A stretch of DNA of 64,000 nucleotides from Flavobacterium cerinum (GTDB taxonomy: Bacteria; Bacteroidota; Bacteroidia; Flavobacteriales; Flavobacteriaceae): positions 1 to 64,000 of the forward strand of contig NZ_SBII01000006.1 in assembly GCF_004028155.1 (NCBI RefSeq), written 5' to 3'. This document shows positions 1 through 8,088 of the stretch, piece by piece; within the stretch, counting starts at the first letter, position 1, and each line of letters begins with the position of its first letter. The position numbers and the translations under genes are program-made. Below the pieces are notes generated by a model. It made no database searches, was not told the origin of the DNA, and worked only from the letters and a program-made list of their open reading frames with translations.

Positions 1-1
1 T

Positions 2-259
2 TTTGATGTGTCGCCATCTATCGATGGGTCATTAAACTTCTTGTTCTTTGAACGCTTCGAGATTGGAGCAACTTACAGACTGGATGACAGCTTTGGTGCT
101 ATGGTAAACTATGCAATTACACCAGGCCTACGAATTGGATATGCTTACGATCATATCATCTCAGATCTTAATGTAACAACTCCTGCATCGCATGAGATCA
201 TGTTATTATTCGATCTGAACTTCCCGAAAAAAGTATCCCGTTCACCACGTTATTTTTAA
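2..259 (+). CDS. PorP/SprF family type IX secretion membrane protein (C-terminal part)
   Basis: Only the last 85 or so codons are present; the reading frame is open to the left edge of the window, so the gene starts outside. The visible part has the alternating beta-strand pattern and the ending typical of PorP/SprF outer-membrane proteins, including segments such as GATYRLDDSFGAMVNY and RIGYAYDH. Family members are outer-membrane barrel proteins associated with the type IX secretion and gliding machinery, often encoded beside a large adhesin and an OmpA-type protein. The next gene starts 17 bases downstream on the same strand, so the two are probably cotranscribed. Family assignment rests on a fragment. 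Confidence 0.8.
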   Translation, partial: FDVSPSIDGSLNFLFFERFEIGATYRLDDSFGAMVNYAITPGLRIGYAYDHIISDLNVTTPASHEIMLLFDLNFPKKVSRSPRYF

Positions 260-276
260 CATAAAGCCAATTACAG

Positions 277-2148
277 ATGAAAAAATTATATCTCTCTCTT
301 AGTTTGCTTGCAACCATGGCTATGGCGGGGCAAAATAAAGACACCGAAACTGCCGATAAACTATTTGCTAAATTTGAATATGTAGATGCCGCAAAAGAGT
401 ATTTAAAACTGGCAAACAAAGGCAAAGATGTTTATGTTTATAAACAACTGGCTGAAAGTTACTATAACCTGTTTGATTCTAAGCAAGCCATACAATGGTA
501 TGCAAAGCTTATAGAGGCTAAACCGCAGGATGCCGAGACCTATTACCGTTATGCTCAAATGCTAAAGGCAGAAGGCAGGTATGAAGACGCAAATAAACAG
601 ATGCAGAAGTTTGCATCATTAGCACCTAAAGACCAAAGAGCAGTTTTATTTAATCAGGATCCTGACTATCTGCCAAAATTAAAAATGCAGACAAAGCTGT
701 ATGATGAAAAATTGCTGGACATCAACGATAAAAAATATGCTGATTTTAGCGGTTTTGTAACCAATGATAATACTTTCTATTTTGCCAGTACACGTAATAC
801 GGCAAGAAGAACATACGGTAGGAATGAAGAACCGTATCTTGATATTTACACAGCCACTTATAACTCCGATGGTAGTTTTAGTGAGCCAACACCGTTATCT
901 GAACTGAATACAAAATGGCATGATGGCCCTGTAACAGTAACAGCAGATGGTAACACCATGTATTTTGCAAGTGAAAGTTTTAAAGAAGGTAAATTTGAAA
1001 AAGATACTCCCGGACAGAGAACAGGGCTTGTTTATCTTTTTAAAGCAACAAAATCTAACGGCAAATGGGGTGACATACATCCTGTGCCATTTAACGACAA
1101 ACGTTGGTCTACGGGTAACCCGGCTATAAGCAAAGATGGCAAAACACTTTATTTTGCATCAAACAGGGAAGGCTCTATGGGAGGCAGCACCGATATTTGG
1201 AAAGTAGAGGTTACTGGCAACAATACATATAGCAAACCTGAAAATCTTGGTTCTAAAGTAAATACTGAAGGAAGGGAAAATTTTCCTTATATAACAGACG
1301 ACAACAAGCTGTTTTTTGCTTCTGAAGGAAGAAAAGGTTTTGGAGGAATGGACATCTTTATGATTGACCTTGCAAAAGGCGGCGAAGCGATGAACTTAGG
1401 TTTGCCCGTAAATTCCCCTAAAGACGATTTTGGTTTTAGCTTTAACAATACTAAAAATATTGGTTTCTTTTCAAGTAACAAAGCCGGCATAGACAACCTT
1501 TACCTTGCTACCCCTATTTGTGGCGTAGAGGCGATTGTACAGGCAAAAGATGCTAAAACAGGTAAATTCCTGGCTAATGCTAAAATTTCTATCCTTGATG
1601 AAAGAAATAACGTAATCCAAACAACTATTGCAGATGCAGATGGTAAAGCAACTTATAGTGTAGATTGCGACAGAGCGTATGTAATACAGGTAGCTAAAGA
1701 TGGCTATTTACAAAATACAGCTCCAATAGCTAAAACAAGGGAGCGTGTTAAAAACGTTTCTGTAGAACTGACTCCTATAGATGTACTTATTGTAGGCAAT
1801 GAAATAAAACTTAATGAGATTTATTTTGAATACAACAAAAGTAATATAACTAAAGAGGGCGCTAACGAACTTGACAAACTGGTTCAGGTACTACAGCAAA
1901 ACCCAAACATGGTTATAATGGTAAAATCACACACCGATAGCAGAGGTAGTGCAGAATATAACCTTGCACTTTCAGACAGCAGGGCAAAAGCAACAGTACA
2001 GTATGTAATCTCAAGAGGAATTGATGGCAAACGAATATCCGGGAAGGGGTATGGCGAAAGTGAGCCTAAAGTTAACTGTGGTGAAAACTGTACTGATGAA
2101 CAGCATTCTCAAAACAGGAGAAGCGAATTTCTTATTGTTAAAAAGTAA
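277..2148 (+). CDS. PorE-like OmpA family protein (TPR, beta-propeller, CRD, OmpA_C)
   Basis: A 623-residue exported protein with signal peptide (residues 1-18). Order of parts: TPR-like helices about 22-120; PD40/WD40-like propeller strands about 150-410 with repeated motifs such as TMYFASESF, TLYFASNREGSMGGSTDIW and KLFFASEGRKGFGGMDIF; a carboxypeptidase-regulatory-like domain about 418-500; and an OmpA C-terminal peptidoglycan-binding domain about 515-620 with the conserved HTDSRG and NRRSEF motifs. This domain order matches PorE, the T9SS component that ties the outer-membrane machinery to peptidoglycan. Many flavobacterial paralogues with this order sit next to PorP/SprF genes and serve individual surface adhesins, so this copy may be an accessory anchor and not the core PorE. 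It follows the PorP/SprF gene by 17 bases and ends before a strong hairpin terminator. Confidence 0.85.
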   Translation: MKKLYLSLSLLATMAMAGQNKDTETADKLFAKFEYVDAAKEYLKLANKGKDVYVYKQLAESYYNLFDSKQAIQWYAKLIEAKPQDAETYYRYAQMLKAEGRYEDANKQMQKFASLAPKDQRAVLFNQDPDYLPKLKMQTKLYDEKLLDINDKKYADFSGFVTNDNTFYFASTRNTARRTYGRNEEPYLDIYTATYNSDGSFSEPTPLSELNTKWHDGPVTVTADGNTMYFASESFKEGKFEKDTPGQRTGLVYLFKATKSNGKWGDIHPVPFNDKRWSTGNPAISKDGKTLYFASNREGSMGGSTDIWKVEVTGNNTYSKPENLGSKVNTEGRENFPYITDDNKLFFASEGRKGFGGMDIFMIDLAKGGEAMNLGLPVNSPKDDFGFSFNNTKNIGFFSSNKAGIDNLYLATPICGVEAIVQAKDAKTGKFLANAKISILDERNNVIQTTIADADGKATYSVDCDRAYVIQVAKDGYLQNTAPIAKTRERVKNVSVELTPIDVLIVGNEIKLNEIYFEYNKSNITKEGANELDKLVQVLQQNPNMVIMVKSHTDSRGSAEYNLALSDSRAKATVQYVISRGIDGKRISGKGYGESEPKVNCGENCTDEQHSQNRRSEFLIVKK

Positions 2149-2171
2149 TAATCACAACTATTATTTTTTTT

Positions 2172-2201
2172 GAAGCAGCCTTTAGGGGCTGCTTCTTGTT
2201 T
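2172..2201 (+). terminator. Rho-independent terminator after the PorE-like gene
   Basis: Perfect 9-bp stem (GAAGCAGCC at 2172-2180 with GGCTGCTTC at 2187-2195) and a 6-base loop, followed by TTGTTTT. It closes the PorP/SprF-PorE-like unit. Confidence 0.85.
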
Positions 2202-2286
2202 TGCAACACATTGATTTTCAAAAAATAAATGACGTTGGGACTGAAATTTTAAGAAAACCTTATTTTACATTTAAATAACACTTTCT

Positions 2287-2294
2287 TAATTTTG
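2287..2294 (+). promoter_or_regulatory. Bacteroidota -7 box (TAATTTTG) for the cupin-like gene
   Basis: Exact match to the TAnnTTTG -7 consensus, 22 bases before the ATG at 2317. No convincing -33 TTG lies at the usual spacing, so the assignment is by the -7 box and position only. Confidence 0.5.
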
Positions 2295-2316
2295 TTATAC
2301 CAAAACAATTTATCTG

Positions 2317-3189
2317 ATGCCATTACATTTGACAGAAATTGAACGTGTAAAGACCATTTCGAAAAAGGATTTTTATAACAAGTATGTAAAAAGGCAAAAA
2401 CCACTAGTCATAGAGCAGCTCACACAAGACTGGCCTGCTTTTGAAAAATGGAATCTTAATTACATTAAAGAAATAGCCGGAGACAAAACTGTACCACTGT
2501 ATGATGATCGGCCTGTATCTCACAAGGATGGCTTTAATGAGGCACATGCCAAAATGAAAATGGCAGACTACATTGACCTTCTGCAATCAAAGCCTACTAA
2601 CTACAGAATATTTCTTTACAACCTCATGAAAGAGGTTCCTTCTTTACATAAAGATTTTAAATGGCCGGATATTGGTTTAAAACTTGTTAAACAATTACCT
2701 ATGCTGTTTTTTGGGGGAGAGAATTCAAAGGTTTTTATCCACTATGACATTGATTATTCTAACATACTTCATTTTCATTTTAACGGAAAAAAACGCTGTA
2801 TTCTTTTTGAACCCGATCAGACACCTTACCTCTATAAAGTACCCCATGCGCTTATATCTAGAGAAGATATCGATTTTGACAATCCTGACTTTGATAAATG
2901 GCCTGCATTACAATATACTGAGGGCTTAGTTACAGAACTTAATCATGGCGAAATGCTATATATGCCCGAAGGTTATTGGCATTACATGAAGTATGTAACA
3001 CCCGGATTTTCTATGAGCCTCAGAGCTTTTCCAACAAGACTGATTAATATATCCAAGGCCGTTTACAATATCTTTATTATGAGGAATTTCGACAACTTAA
3101 TGCGAAAGTATAAAGGCCAGTCATGGATTGATTATAAAAACAAACAAGCTATAATAAATACTCACAAAAACTTAAATCTGCCGGTATAA
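2317..3189 (+). CDS. Cupin-like (JmjC/cupin_8) domain protein
   Basis: 290 residues with no signal peptide. It has the metal site expected of JmjC-like Fe(II)/2-oxoglutarate dioxygenases of the cupin_8 group: H142-Y-D144 in FIHYDIDYSN, a downstream lysine-rich strand FHFNGKKRCILFEP, and a distal histidine H222 in MPEGYWHYMKY. Members hydroxylate amino-acid side chains of proteins or small molecules; the substrate here cannot be read from the sequence. It has its own -7 box and is followed 56 bases later by recX. All three metal ligands are present, so it is probably active. Confident on fold, unsure on substrate. Confidence 0.85.
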   Translation: MPLHLTEIERVKTISKKDFYNKYVKRQKPLVIEQLTQDWPAFEKWNLNYIKEIAGDKTVPLYDDRPVSHKDGFNEAHAKMKMADYIDLLQSKPTNYRIFLYNLMKEVPSLHKDFKWPDIGLKLVKQLPMLFFGGENSKVFIHYDIDYSNILHFHFNGKKRCILFEPDQTPYLYKVPHALISREDIDFDNPDFDKWPALQYTEGLVTELNHGEMLYMPEGYWHYMKYVTPGFSMSLRAFPTRLINISKAVYNIFIMRNFDNLMRKYKGQSWIDYKNKQAIINTHKNLNLPV

Positions 3190-3245
3190 ATAAAACCCCC
3201 TTGGTTATGGGATTCTTTTTACCTTTATCCCAGAATTATCAGACA

Positions 3246-3710
3246 ATGTATAAATCGTATACGGTAGACGAAGCACAAAGAAAAATGGAGCATTACTGTG
3301 CTTACCAGGAACGCTGCCATGACGAGGTTATACAAAAACTAAAAACGCTGAACATGATTCCTCAGGCTATAGATGCAATTGTGGTACATCTGATTGATAA
3401 TAATTTTCTCAACGAAGAACGCTTTGCCTGTAGTTTTACCAGAGGAAAGTTCAGAATAAAGCATTGGGGGAAAAGAAGAATTACAAACGAACTTAAGGCA
3501 AGGAATATTTCTAAATATAATATTGACCGTGCCCTTAAAGAGATCCCGGCTGAAGAATATTTGGAAACTTTTCATCTTATCGCCGATAAACAATGGGATA
3601 TTGTTAAAGAAAGTAACATCCTGAAAAAGAAGAAAAAAGTGATGGATTATCTGCTAAGAAAAGGATATGAAAGTAATTTAGTACAGGAAAAAATATTCTC
3701 TTTTTGTTAA
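3246..3710 (+). CDS. recX: Regulatory protein RecX
   Basis: 154 residues, all-helical, matching RecX: an N-terminal helical pair beginning near AQRKMEHYCAYQERCHDEV, then a conserved second block NNFLNEERFACSFTRGKFRIKHWGKRRI, then KARNISKYNIDRAL. RecX binds RecA filaments and limits recombinase activity. The frame is open to 3201, but the ATG at 3246 is preferred because the family starts just before the AQRKMEHYC block and the extra 15 residues resemble untranslated leader. recA is not in this window. Confidence 0.9.
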   Translation: MYKSYTVDEAQRKMEHYCAYQERCHDEVIQKLKTLNMIPQAIDAIVVHLIDNNFLNEERFACSFTRGKFRIKHWGKRRITNELKARNISKYNIDRALKEIPAEEYLETFHLIADKQWDIVKESNILKKKKKVMDYLLRKGYESNLVQEKIFSFC

Positions 3711-3807
3711 TTTTTTTTACTTTCAACCGAATTATCGTCCCTAAAATTTTGTTAATTTGGCAGTGCCAACCCCAGAATACGTTTACAAAATTTAATGTCT
3801 TAATGCT

Positions 3808-5655
3808 ATGGTAAAAAAACTACCCTTTGCGCTTGTATTTATCGCTGCATTATCATTTGGACAAACAAAAGAGTATGACTTTAAAGCTGCTGAATTAAAA
3901 ACCAAAAAGCTTATTTACTCTCACCCGGACAGTGCTTTAACAATAATTAAAAGAACACTCTCTCAAAAAGGAAATGTCCACGATACAATTTATGGTAACA
4001 CCTACAACCTGTACGGCATGTACTATGGTATGATAGGCAAACCGGATTCTACCATTTATTATTTAAAAAAATCACTAACTTATCTTGGCCGCTACCCTAA
4101 AAACAGAGTGAGAAGCCTTATGAATCTGGCTATAGGGTATCGTAATAAAGGAGATCATACAACTTCTATAAAATACTTAGATAAAGCAATAATTCTTCAT
4201 AAAAAAAACAAAAACAATGTAGGCCTTGCAATGGCTTATGGGGAGATAGCATCTAATTACAACTACATGATGGATTATGACAAATCTGTAGATTATTTAC
4301 TAAGAGCTATTACCTTGCTTAAAGCAGAAAAAAACACCACACAGCTTGTTGCCATAAAACAAAAACTGGCAAACACTTACCTGGGTACCCAAAATTACAA
4401 ATTTGCTATAGACCTATACCGCGAATGCCTCATAGGATTTAAGGCTAATGGCATGACAAAAAATTATTATCTCACGCTAATTACTCTTGGTGATGCTCTT
4501 ATTCAGGTTAAAGACTTTTCTGGCGCAAAAACAGCACTACAGGAAGCTGCTACAGGACTAAATGGTTTTGGAGATAAAGAACTTATAGGCGTTTGTGCCT
4601 CAAAGCAGGCCGAACTGGAAACAAAACTGGGACAAACAGGTAAAGCAGTTATTAGTTATCAAAAAGCAGTTGATAATCTCAAGGAATCCGGCTCTTCAAG
4701 AATTATTGGCACAGCGGGTTCTTATATCGATTTACTCAACAAACAAAAACAACATCAAAAGGCATTAAGTATTATAGCAGGAATTGAATCTTCAAAGAAA
4801 TTTAGGGATGCCACTAAAGTAGACCAGTTAACTTATCAAAATGCTATTGCCGACACATATAAGGCTACAAATAATGATAAAGAAGCCATTAAAGCATACC
4901 AAAATACTATTACTATAATGGATTCTATTGCCAGCGCTGAAAAAAGTGCGGCTTTAGAAGAAATTCAGGCAAAATTTCAAACAGAACTGCAGCGCGAAAA
5001 AAACATGGCACTAGAGGCAAATAACAAATCGCTGCAAAAAGATATGGAAACAGAGAAAATGCTAATGTTACTATATATCCTTATTAGCATATCTATTATC
5101 ATATTAATTCTCTTGTTTTTGCGTGGCTATTGGTTAAAAAACCGATTGCAGAAAGAAGAATTAAAATCTATCGAAGCAGAGAAGAATCTTATACAAAAAC
5201 AGCACGAACACGAACAGGAACTTACAAATACACAAAAAAACATTATAGAAGAAAAACAGCGGGAGCTAACCTCTACGGCATTAAGAATGGCTAACTATCA
5301 GGATAGTATTAATGATATTATTGGAAAATGTGAGTCTAATGATTTTATAAAGGTAACCGATGTAAAAAAAGAATTAATGTATTTAATGAAGCAAAAAGAT
5401 TACTGGAAACAGTTTGAAACACGCTTTAACAATTTGCATCCGGAGTTTGGCACTACGCTTACTAATAGATTTTCGAAGCTTACTAAAAACGACGTCGAAT
5501 TTTGTTCATTGCTTAAACTTAATTTATCGAACAAAGAGATTGCTTCGCTTTTACAAATTTCTCACGAAAGTGCTATTACTAAAAAATACAGGATAAAAAA
5601 GAAAATGGAGATTAATGACGATGCCGAATTTGAAAAACTGATTCTGGAAATATAA
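3808..5655 (+). CDS. Membrane TPR protein with C-terminal LuxR-like HTH (copy 1)
   Basis: 615 residues: signal sequence about 1-18, periplasmic TPR-like repeats about 40-390, one membrane helix about 420-442, a charged coiled coil about 445-500, and a C-terminal helix-turn-helix about 557-600 (NRFSKLTKNDVEFCSLLKLN, SNKEIASLLQIS) of the LuxR/GerE type. The topology implies a one-component regulator with an outside sensor and a cytoplasmic DNA-binding end. A paralogue of almost the same length starts 3 bases after its stop codon, so the two form an operon. Ligand and target genes are unknown. A plausible promoter region lies in the 97 bases upstream, with near-matches to TAnnTTTG only. Confidence 0.8.
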   Translation: MVKKLPFALVFIAALSFGQTKEYDFKAAELKTKKLIYSHPDSALTIIKRTLSQKGNVHDTIYGNTYNLYGMYYGMIGKPDSTIYYLKKSLTYLGRYPKNRVRSLMNLAIGYRNKGDHTTSIKYLDKAIILHKKNKNNVGLAMAYGEIASNYNYMMDYDKSVDYLLRAITLLKAEKNTTQLVAIKQKLANTYLGTQNYKFAIDLYRECLIGFKANGMTKNYYLTLITLGDALIQVKDFSGAKTALQEAATGLNGFGDKELIGVCASKQAELETKLGQTGKAVISYQKAVDNLKESGSSRIIGTAGSYIDLLNKQKQHQKALSIIAGIESSKKFRDATKVDQLTYQNAIADTYKATNNDKEAIKAYQNTITIMDSIASAEKSAALEEIQAKFQTELQREKNMALEANNKSLQKDMETEKMLMLLYILISISIIILILLFLRGYWLKNRLQKEELKSIEAEKNLIQKQHEHEQELTNTQKNIIEEKQRELTSTALRMANYQDSINDIIGKCESNDFIKVTDVKKELMYLMKQKDYWKQFETRFNNLHPEFGTTLTNRFSKLTKNDVEFCSLLKLNLSNKEIASLLQISHESAITKKYRIKKKMEINDDAEFEKLILEI

Positions 5656-5658
5656 ATT

Positions 5659-7503
5659 ATGAAACACTATTTTTTAATCTTATTTCTTTCATTAACTTCC
5701 TTTTTATCAAGAGGGCAGGAAGCTCCCTTTAGTTATAAAGCTACCGAGGCAAAAATTAAAAAATACATATATTCCTCCCCTGACAGTACTAAAGTGCTTA
5801 TCGATTATGCCCTTTCTCAAAAAAACCTGCCTGACTCATTAAGAGGAAATGTTTATAATATTTACGCTATTTACTATGGAAATATAGGAAAGCGGGATTC
5901 CAGTTTATATTACTATAAAAAAGCAATTGCGACCCTTAAAGATTATCCGGCAATACGATCAAGAGCCTTAATGAATATATCGGTCACTTATCGTAATATG
6001 GGCGAATATGATAAGTCCTTTGTATACCTGGAAGAAGCTTTAGAAATTGCTAAAAAAGACAACAATAAATTAAACGAAGCGCTTATTTATGGCAATATGT
6101 CCTCAAACTATCAGTTTATGCTTGAGTATGACAAAGCTGTTAGCTGTCTCTTAAAGGGTATTGCCATTGTAAAAAAAGAAGGCGAGAAAGGTACACTATC
6201 CACGCTAAACCAAAAACTGGCAAATACTTACATGAAAATGCGAAACTTTGATTTTGCAAAAGATATGTATTTAGAATGCCTTGCAGGGTTTAAAGCCTCA
6301 AATGACAGCCGTAATTATGCTTTTACCCTGATAAATTATGCCGAATGTATACTGCACATGAGCGATTCAGATGGCGCAAAAAAAGCACTAAAAGAAGCTA
6401 TTGAAATCTTAAGGAAATTTAACGATCAGGAACATATTGGAGTAGCTTATTCTAAAATTGCCAATATTGCTTATTTTGAAAATAAATTCAGTGCGTCCTT
6501 TAACAACTACAATGCAGCACTTAAAGCACTTACAAAAGCAAACGCTATTAGTGTAGTACTAGTTGCAGCAGAGTATACCGAAAAGCTCAATATGTCTAAA
6601 AAATATAAAGAGGCATTAACTGTTATTGAGAACACAAAAAAAATTCCCATCTTTAAAAATACAAATCCTCAGGATAAATTAAGATTTGACCTTGCGGCAG
6701 CAGAAACCTATAAAAACACAAATAACGAAGAGAAAGCATTATTAGGCCTTAGTAATGCAGTTAAATTAAAGGACTCGTTAGCCGCAATAGATAGCGACTT
6801 GTCTACTAATCACTTACAAGCAGAATTTCAAAAAAACTTACAACAGGAAAAAAGTACTCTTCTAAAAGCAAAAAATAACACACTGCATAAAGCAATGGAT
6901 GCTAAAAGCAGACTTACATTGCTATATATTCTTAGCAGTTTTATCATTATAATTATCATATTGTTATTCCTCCGCAGCTATTGGCTCAAAACCCGCCTGC
7001 AAAAAGAAGCATTAAGAAGTATCGAGGTTGAAAAAAACCTTATTCAAAAACAGCGCAAGCATGAACAGGAACTAACAAACACCCAACGTGATATAATCGA
7101 AGAGAAACAACGTGAACTAACTTCGACAGCCTTAAGAATGGCTAATTACCAAGACAGTATTAATGAAATTATTGAAAAATGTGATACAACATTCACTAAC
7201 GTTAATGATGTAAAAAAAGAACTTCAGCATTTAATAAAACAAAAGGATTATTGGAAACAATTTGAAACCCGGTTTAATAACCTTCATCCCGAATTCAATT
7301 CTACTCTTACCAATCGTTTTTCAAAACTCACAAAAAACGATGTTGAATTTTGTGCATTACTTAAATTGAATCTATCAAACAAGGAAATTGCTTCGCTTCT
7401 GCAAATTTCTCATGAAAGTGCTATTACCAAAAAATACCGTATAAAAAAGAAGATGGAAATTAATGATGACAATGAGTTTGAAAGAGTAATCATGGCAATT
7501 TAA
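5659..7503 (+). CDS. Membrane TPR protein with C-terminal LuxR-like HTH (copy 2)
   Basis: 614 residues with the same layout as the preceding gene: signal peptide about 1-19, TPR region, one membrane helix about 419-441, coiled coil, and HTH about 556-600. The cytoplasmic half is nearly identical to copy 1 (shared blocks include RELTSTALRMANYQDSIN and NKEIASLLQISHESAITKKY), while the periplasmic TPR half has diverged much more. That pattern suggests tandem duplication with one DNA site, or heterodimerisation, and different external signals. It is translated 3 bases after copy 1. A 585-base intergenic region with repeated short motifs follows. Confidence 0.8.
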   Translation: MKHYFLILFLSLTSFLSRGQEAPFSYKATEAKIKKYIYSSPDSTKVLIDYALSQKNLPDSLRGNVYNIYAIYYGNIGKRDSSLYYYKKAIATLKDYPAIRSRALMNISVTYRNMGEYDKSFVYLEEALEIAKKDNNKLNEALIYGNMSSNYQFMLEYDKAVSCLLKGIAIVKKEGEKGTLSTLNQKLANTYMKMRNFDFAKDMYLECLAGFKASNDSRNYAFTLINYAECILHMSDSDGAKKALKEAIEILRKFNDQEHIGVAYSKIANIAYFENKFSASFNNYNAALKALTKANAISVVLVAAEYTEKLNMSKKYKEALTVIENTKKIPIFKNTNPQDKLRFDLAAAETYKNTNNEEKALLGLSNAVKLKDSLAAIDSDLSTNHLQAEFQKNLQQEKSTLLKAKNNTLHKAMDAKSRLTLLYILSSFIIIIIILLFLRSYWLKTRLQKEALRSIEVEKNLIQKQRKHEQELTNTQRDIIEEKQRELTSTALRMANYQDSINEIIEKCDTTFTNVNDVKKELQHLIKQKDYWKQFETRFNNLHPEFNSTLTNRFSKLTKNDVEFCALLKLNLSNKEIASLLQISHESAITKKYRIKKKMEINDDNEFERVIMAI

Positions 7504-8088
7504 TTACTGTAAATTTATTTTGCTCTACTATTCTTTTAATTTCAATAAACTTAACCCCAAAGGGGTCTTGTCTATGTTTTTCGTCTATAAAATATACACA
7601 TAATCCATAAACAATTGATTTACAGCATTTAATAAATTTATAAAATTTACTCTGTCTATACTTTGTCTATTAATGTTTTGTTAACACTTTGCTTTTTTTA
7701 GCTTTACTTTGTAATGTACAAACGGCCTAATTATGGTTATAAAATAGTAATCGATTTTGGGTTGTATACACCGCCAACAAAAAATACTAAACAATAAATT
7801 AATGATTAGAATACTCTCTTTAAATAGATTAAATCGTTAGGGTTACCGCCCCCATAGCCCTAACGGTTTTAATTTTTAATATAGAACCTGCCCCCAGTTT
7901 TATATTATACGCCCCCTTAGCAGAGATATCTTTCTCTGAGTGATTTTAAAGATGATTTAGCCCCCACGAGATTATCGTCTATTTTATAGTCTTTACTTAC
8001 TACTCGAAAAGCTTAAAGCATTTACCGTGTTTTCTTTCTGAACCCAATAAATAGTTGTACCCCCAGCTACTTTTTATATGGATGCATA
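7504..8088. other. 585-base intergenic region with repeated short motifs
   Basis: No credible coding frame. It holds five GTCTAT hexamers (7570, 7583, 7654, 7665, 7977), five CCCCC runs in otherwise AT-rich DNA (starting 7849, 7891, 7912, 7961, 8060), a small hairpin (ACCCC-AAA-GGGGT, 7554-7566) and a terminator-like hairpin at 7835-7877. It separates the tandem HTH regulators from a T9SS-sorted surface protein, so it probably carries the promoter and control sites of the latter. Confidence 0.6.
7835..7877 (+). terminator. Terminator-like hairpin in the intergenic region
   Basis: Perfect 8-bp stem, CGTTAGGG (7835-7842) with CCCTAACG (7858-7865), with a 15-base loop and then GTTTTAATTTTT. It lies about 330 bases after the second HTH regulator, either ending a long 3' leader or attenuating the gene at 8089. 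Confidence 0.55.

Noticed and set aside
3201..3245. Longer N-terminus for RecX
   Set aside because: The extra residues (MVMGFFLPLSQNYQT) do not fit RecX, and the family start matches ATG 3246.
7554..7581. Hairpin ACCCC-AAA-GGGGT with a T-rich stretch as a terminator
   Set aside because: Only a 5-bp stem with a 3-base loop and a T run about ten bases away; weaker than typical terminators, so it is left as an unassigned hairpin.
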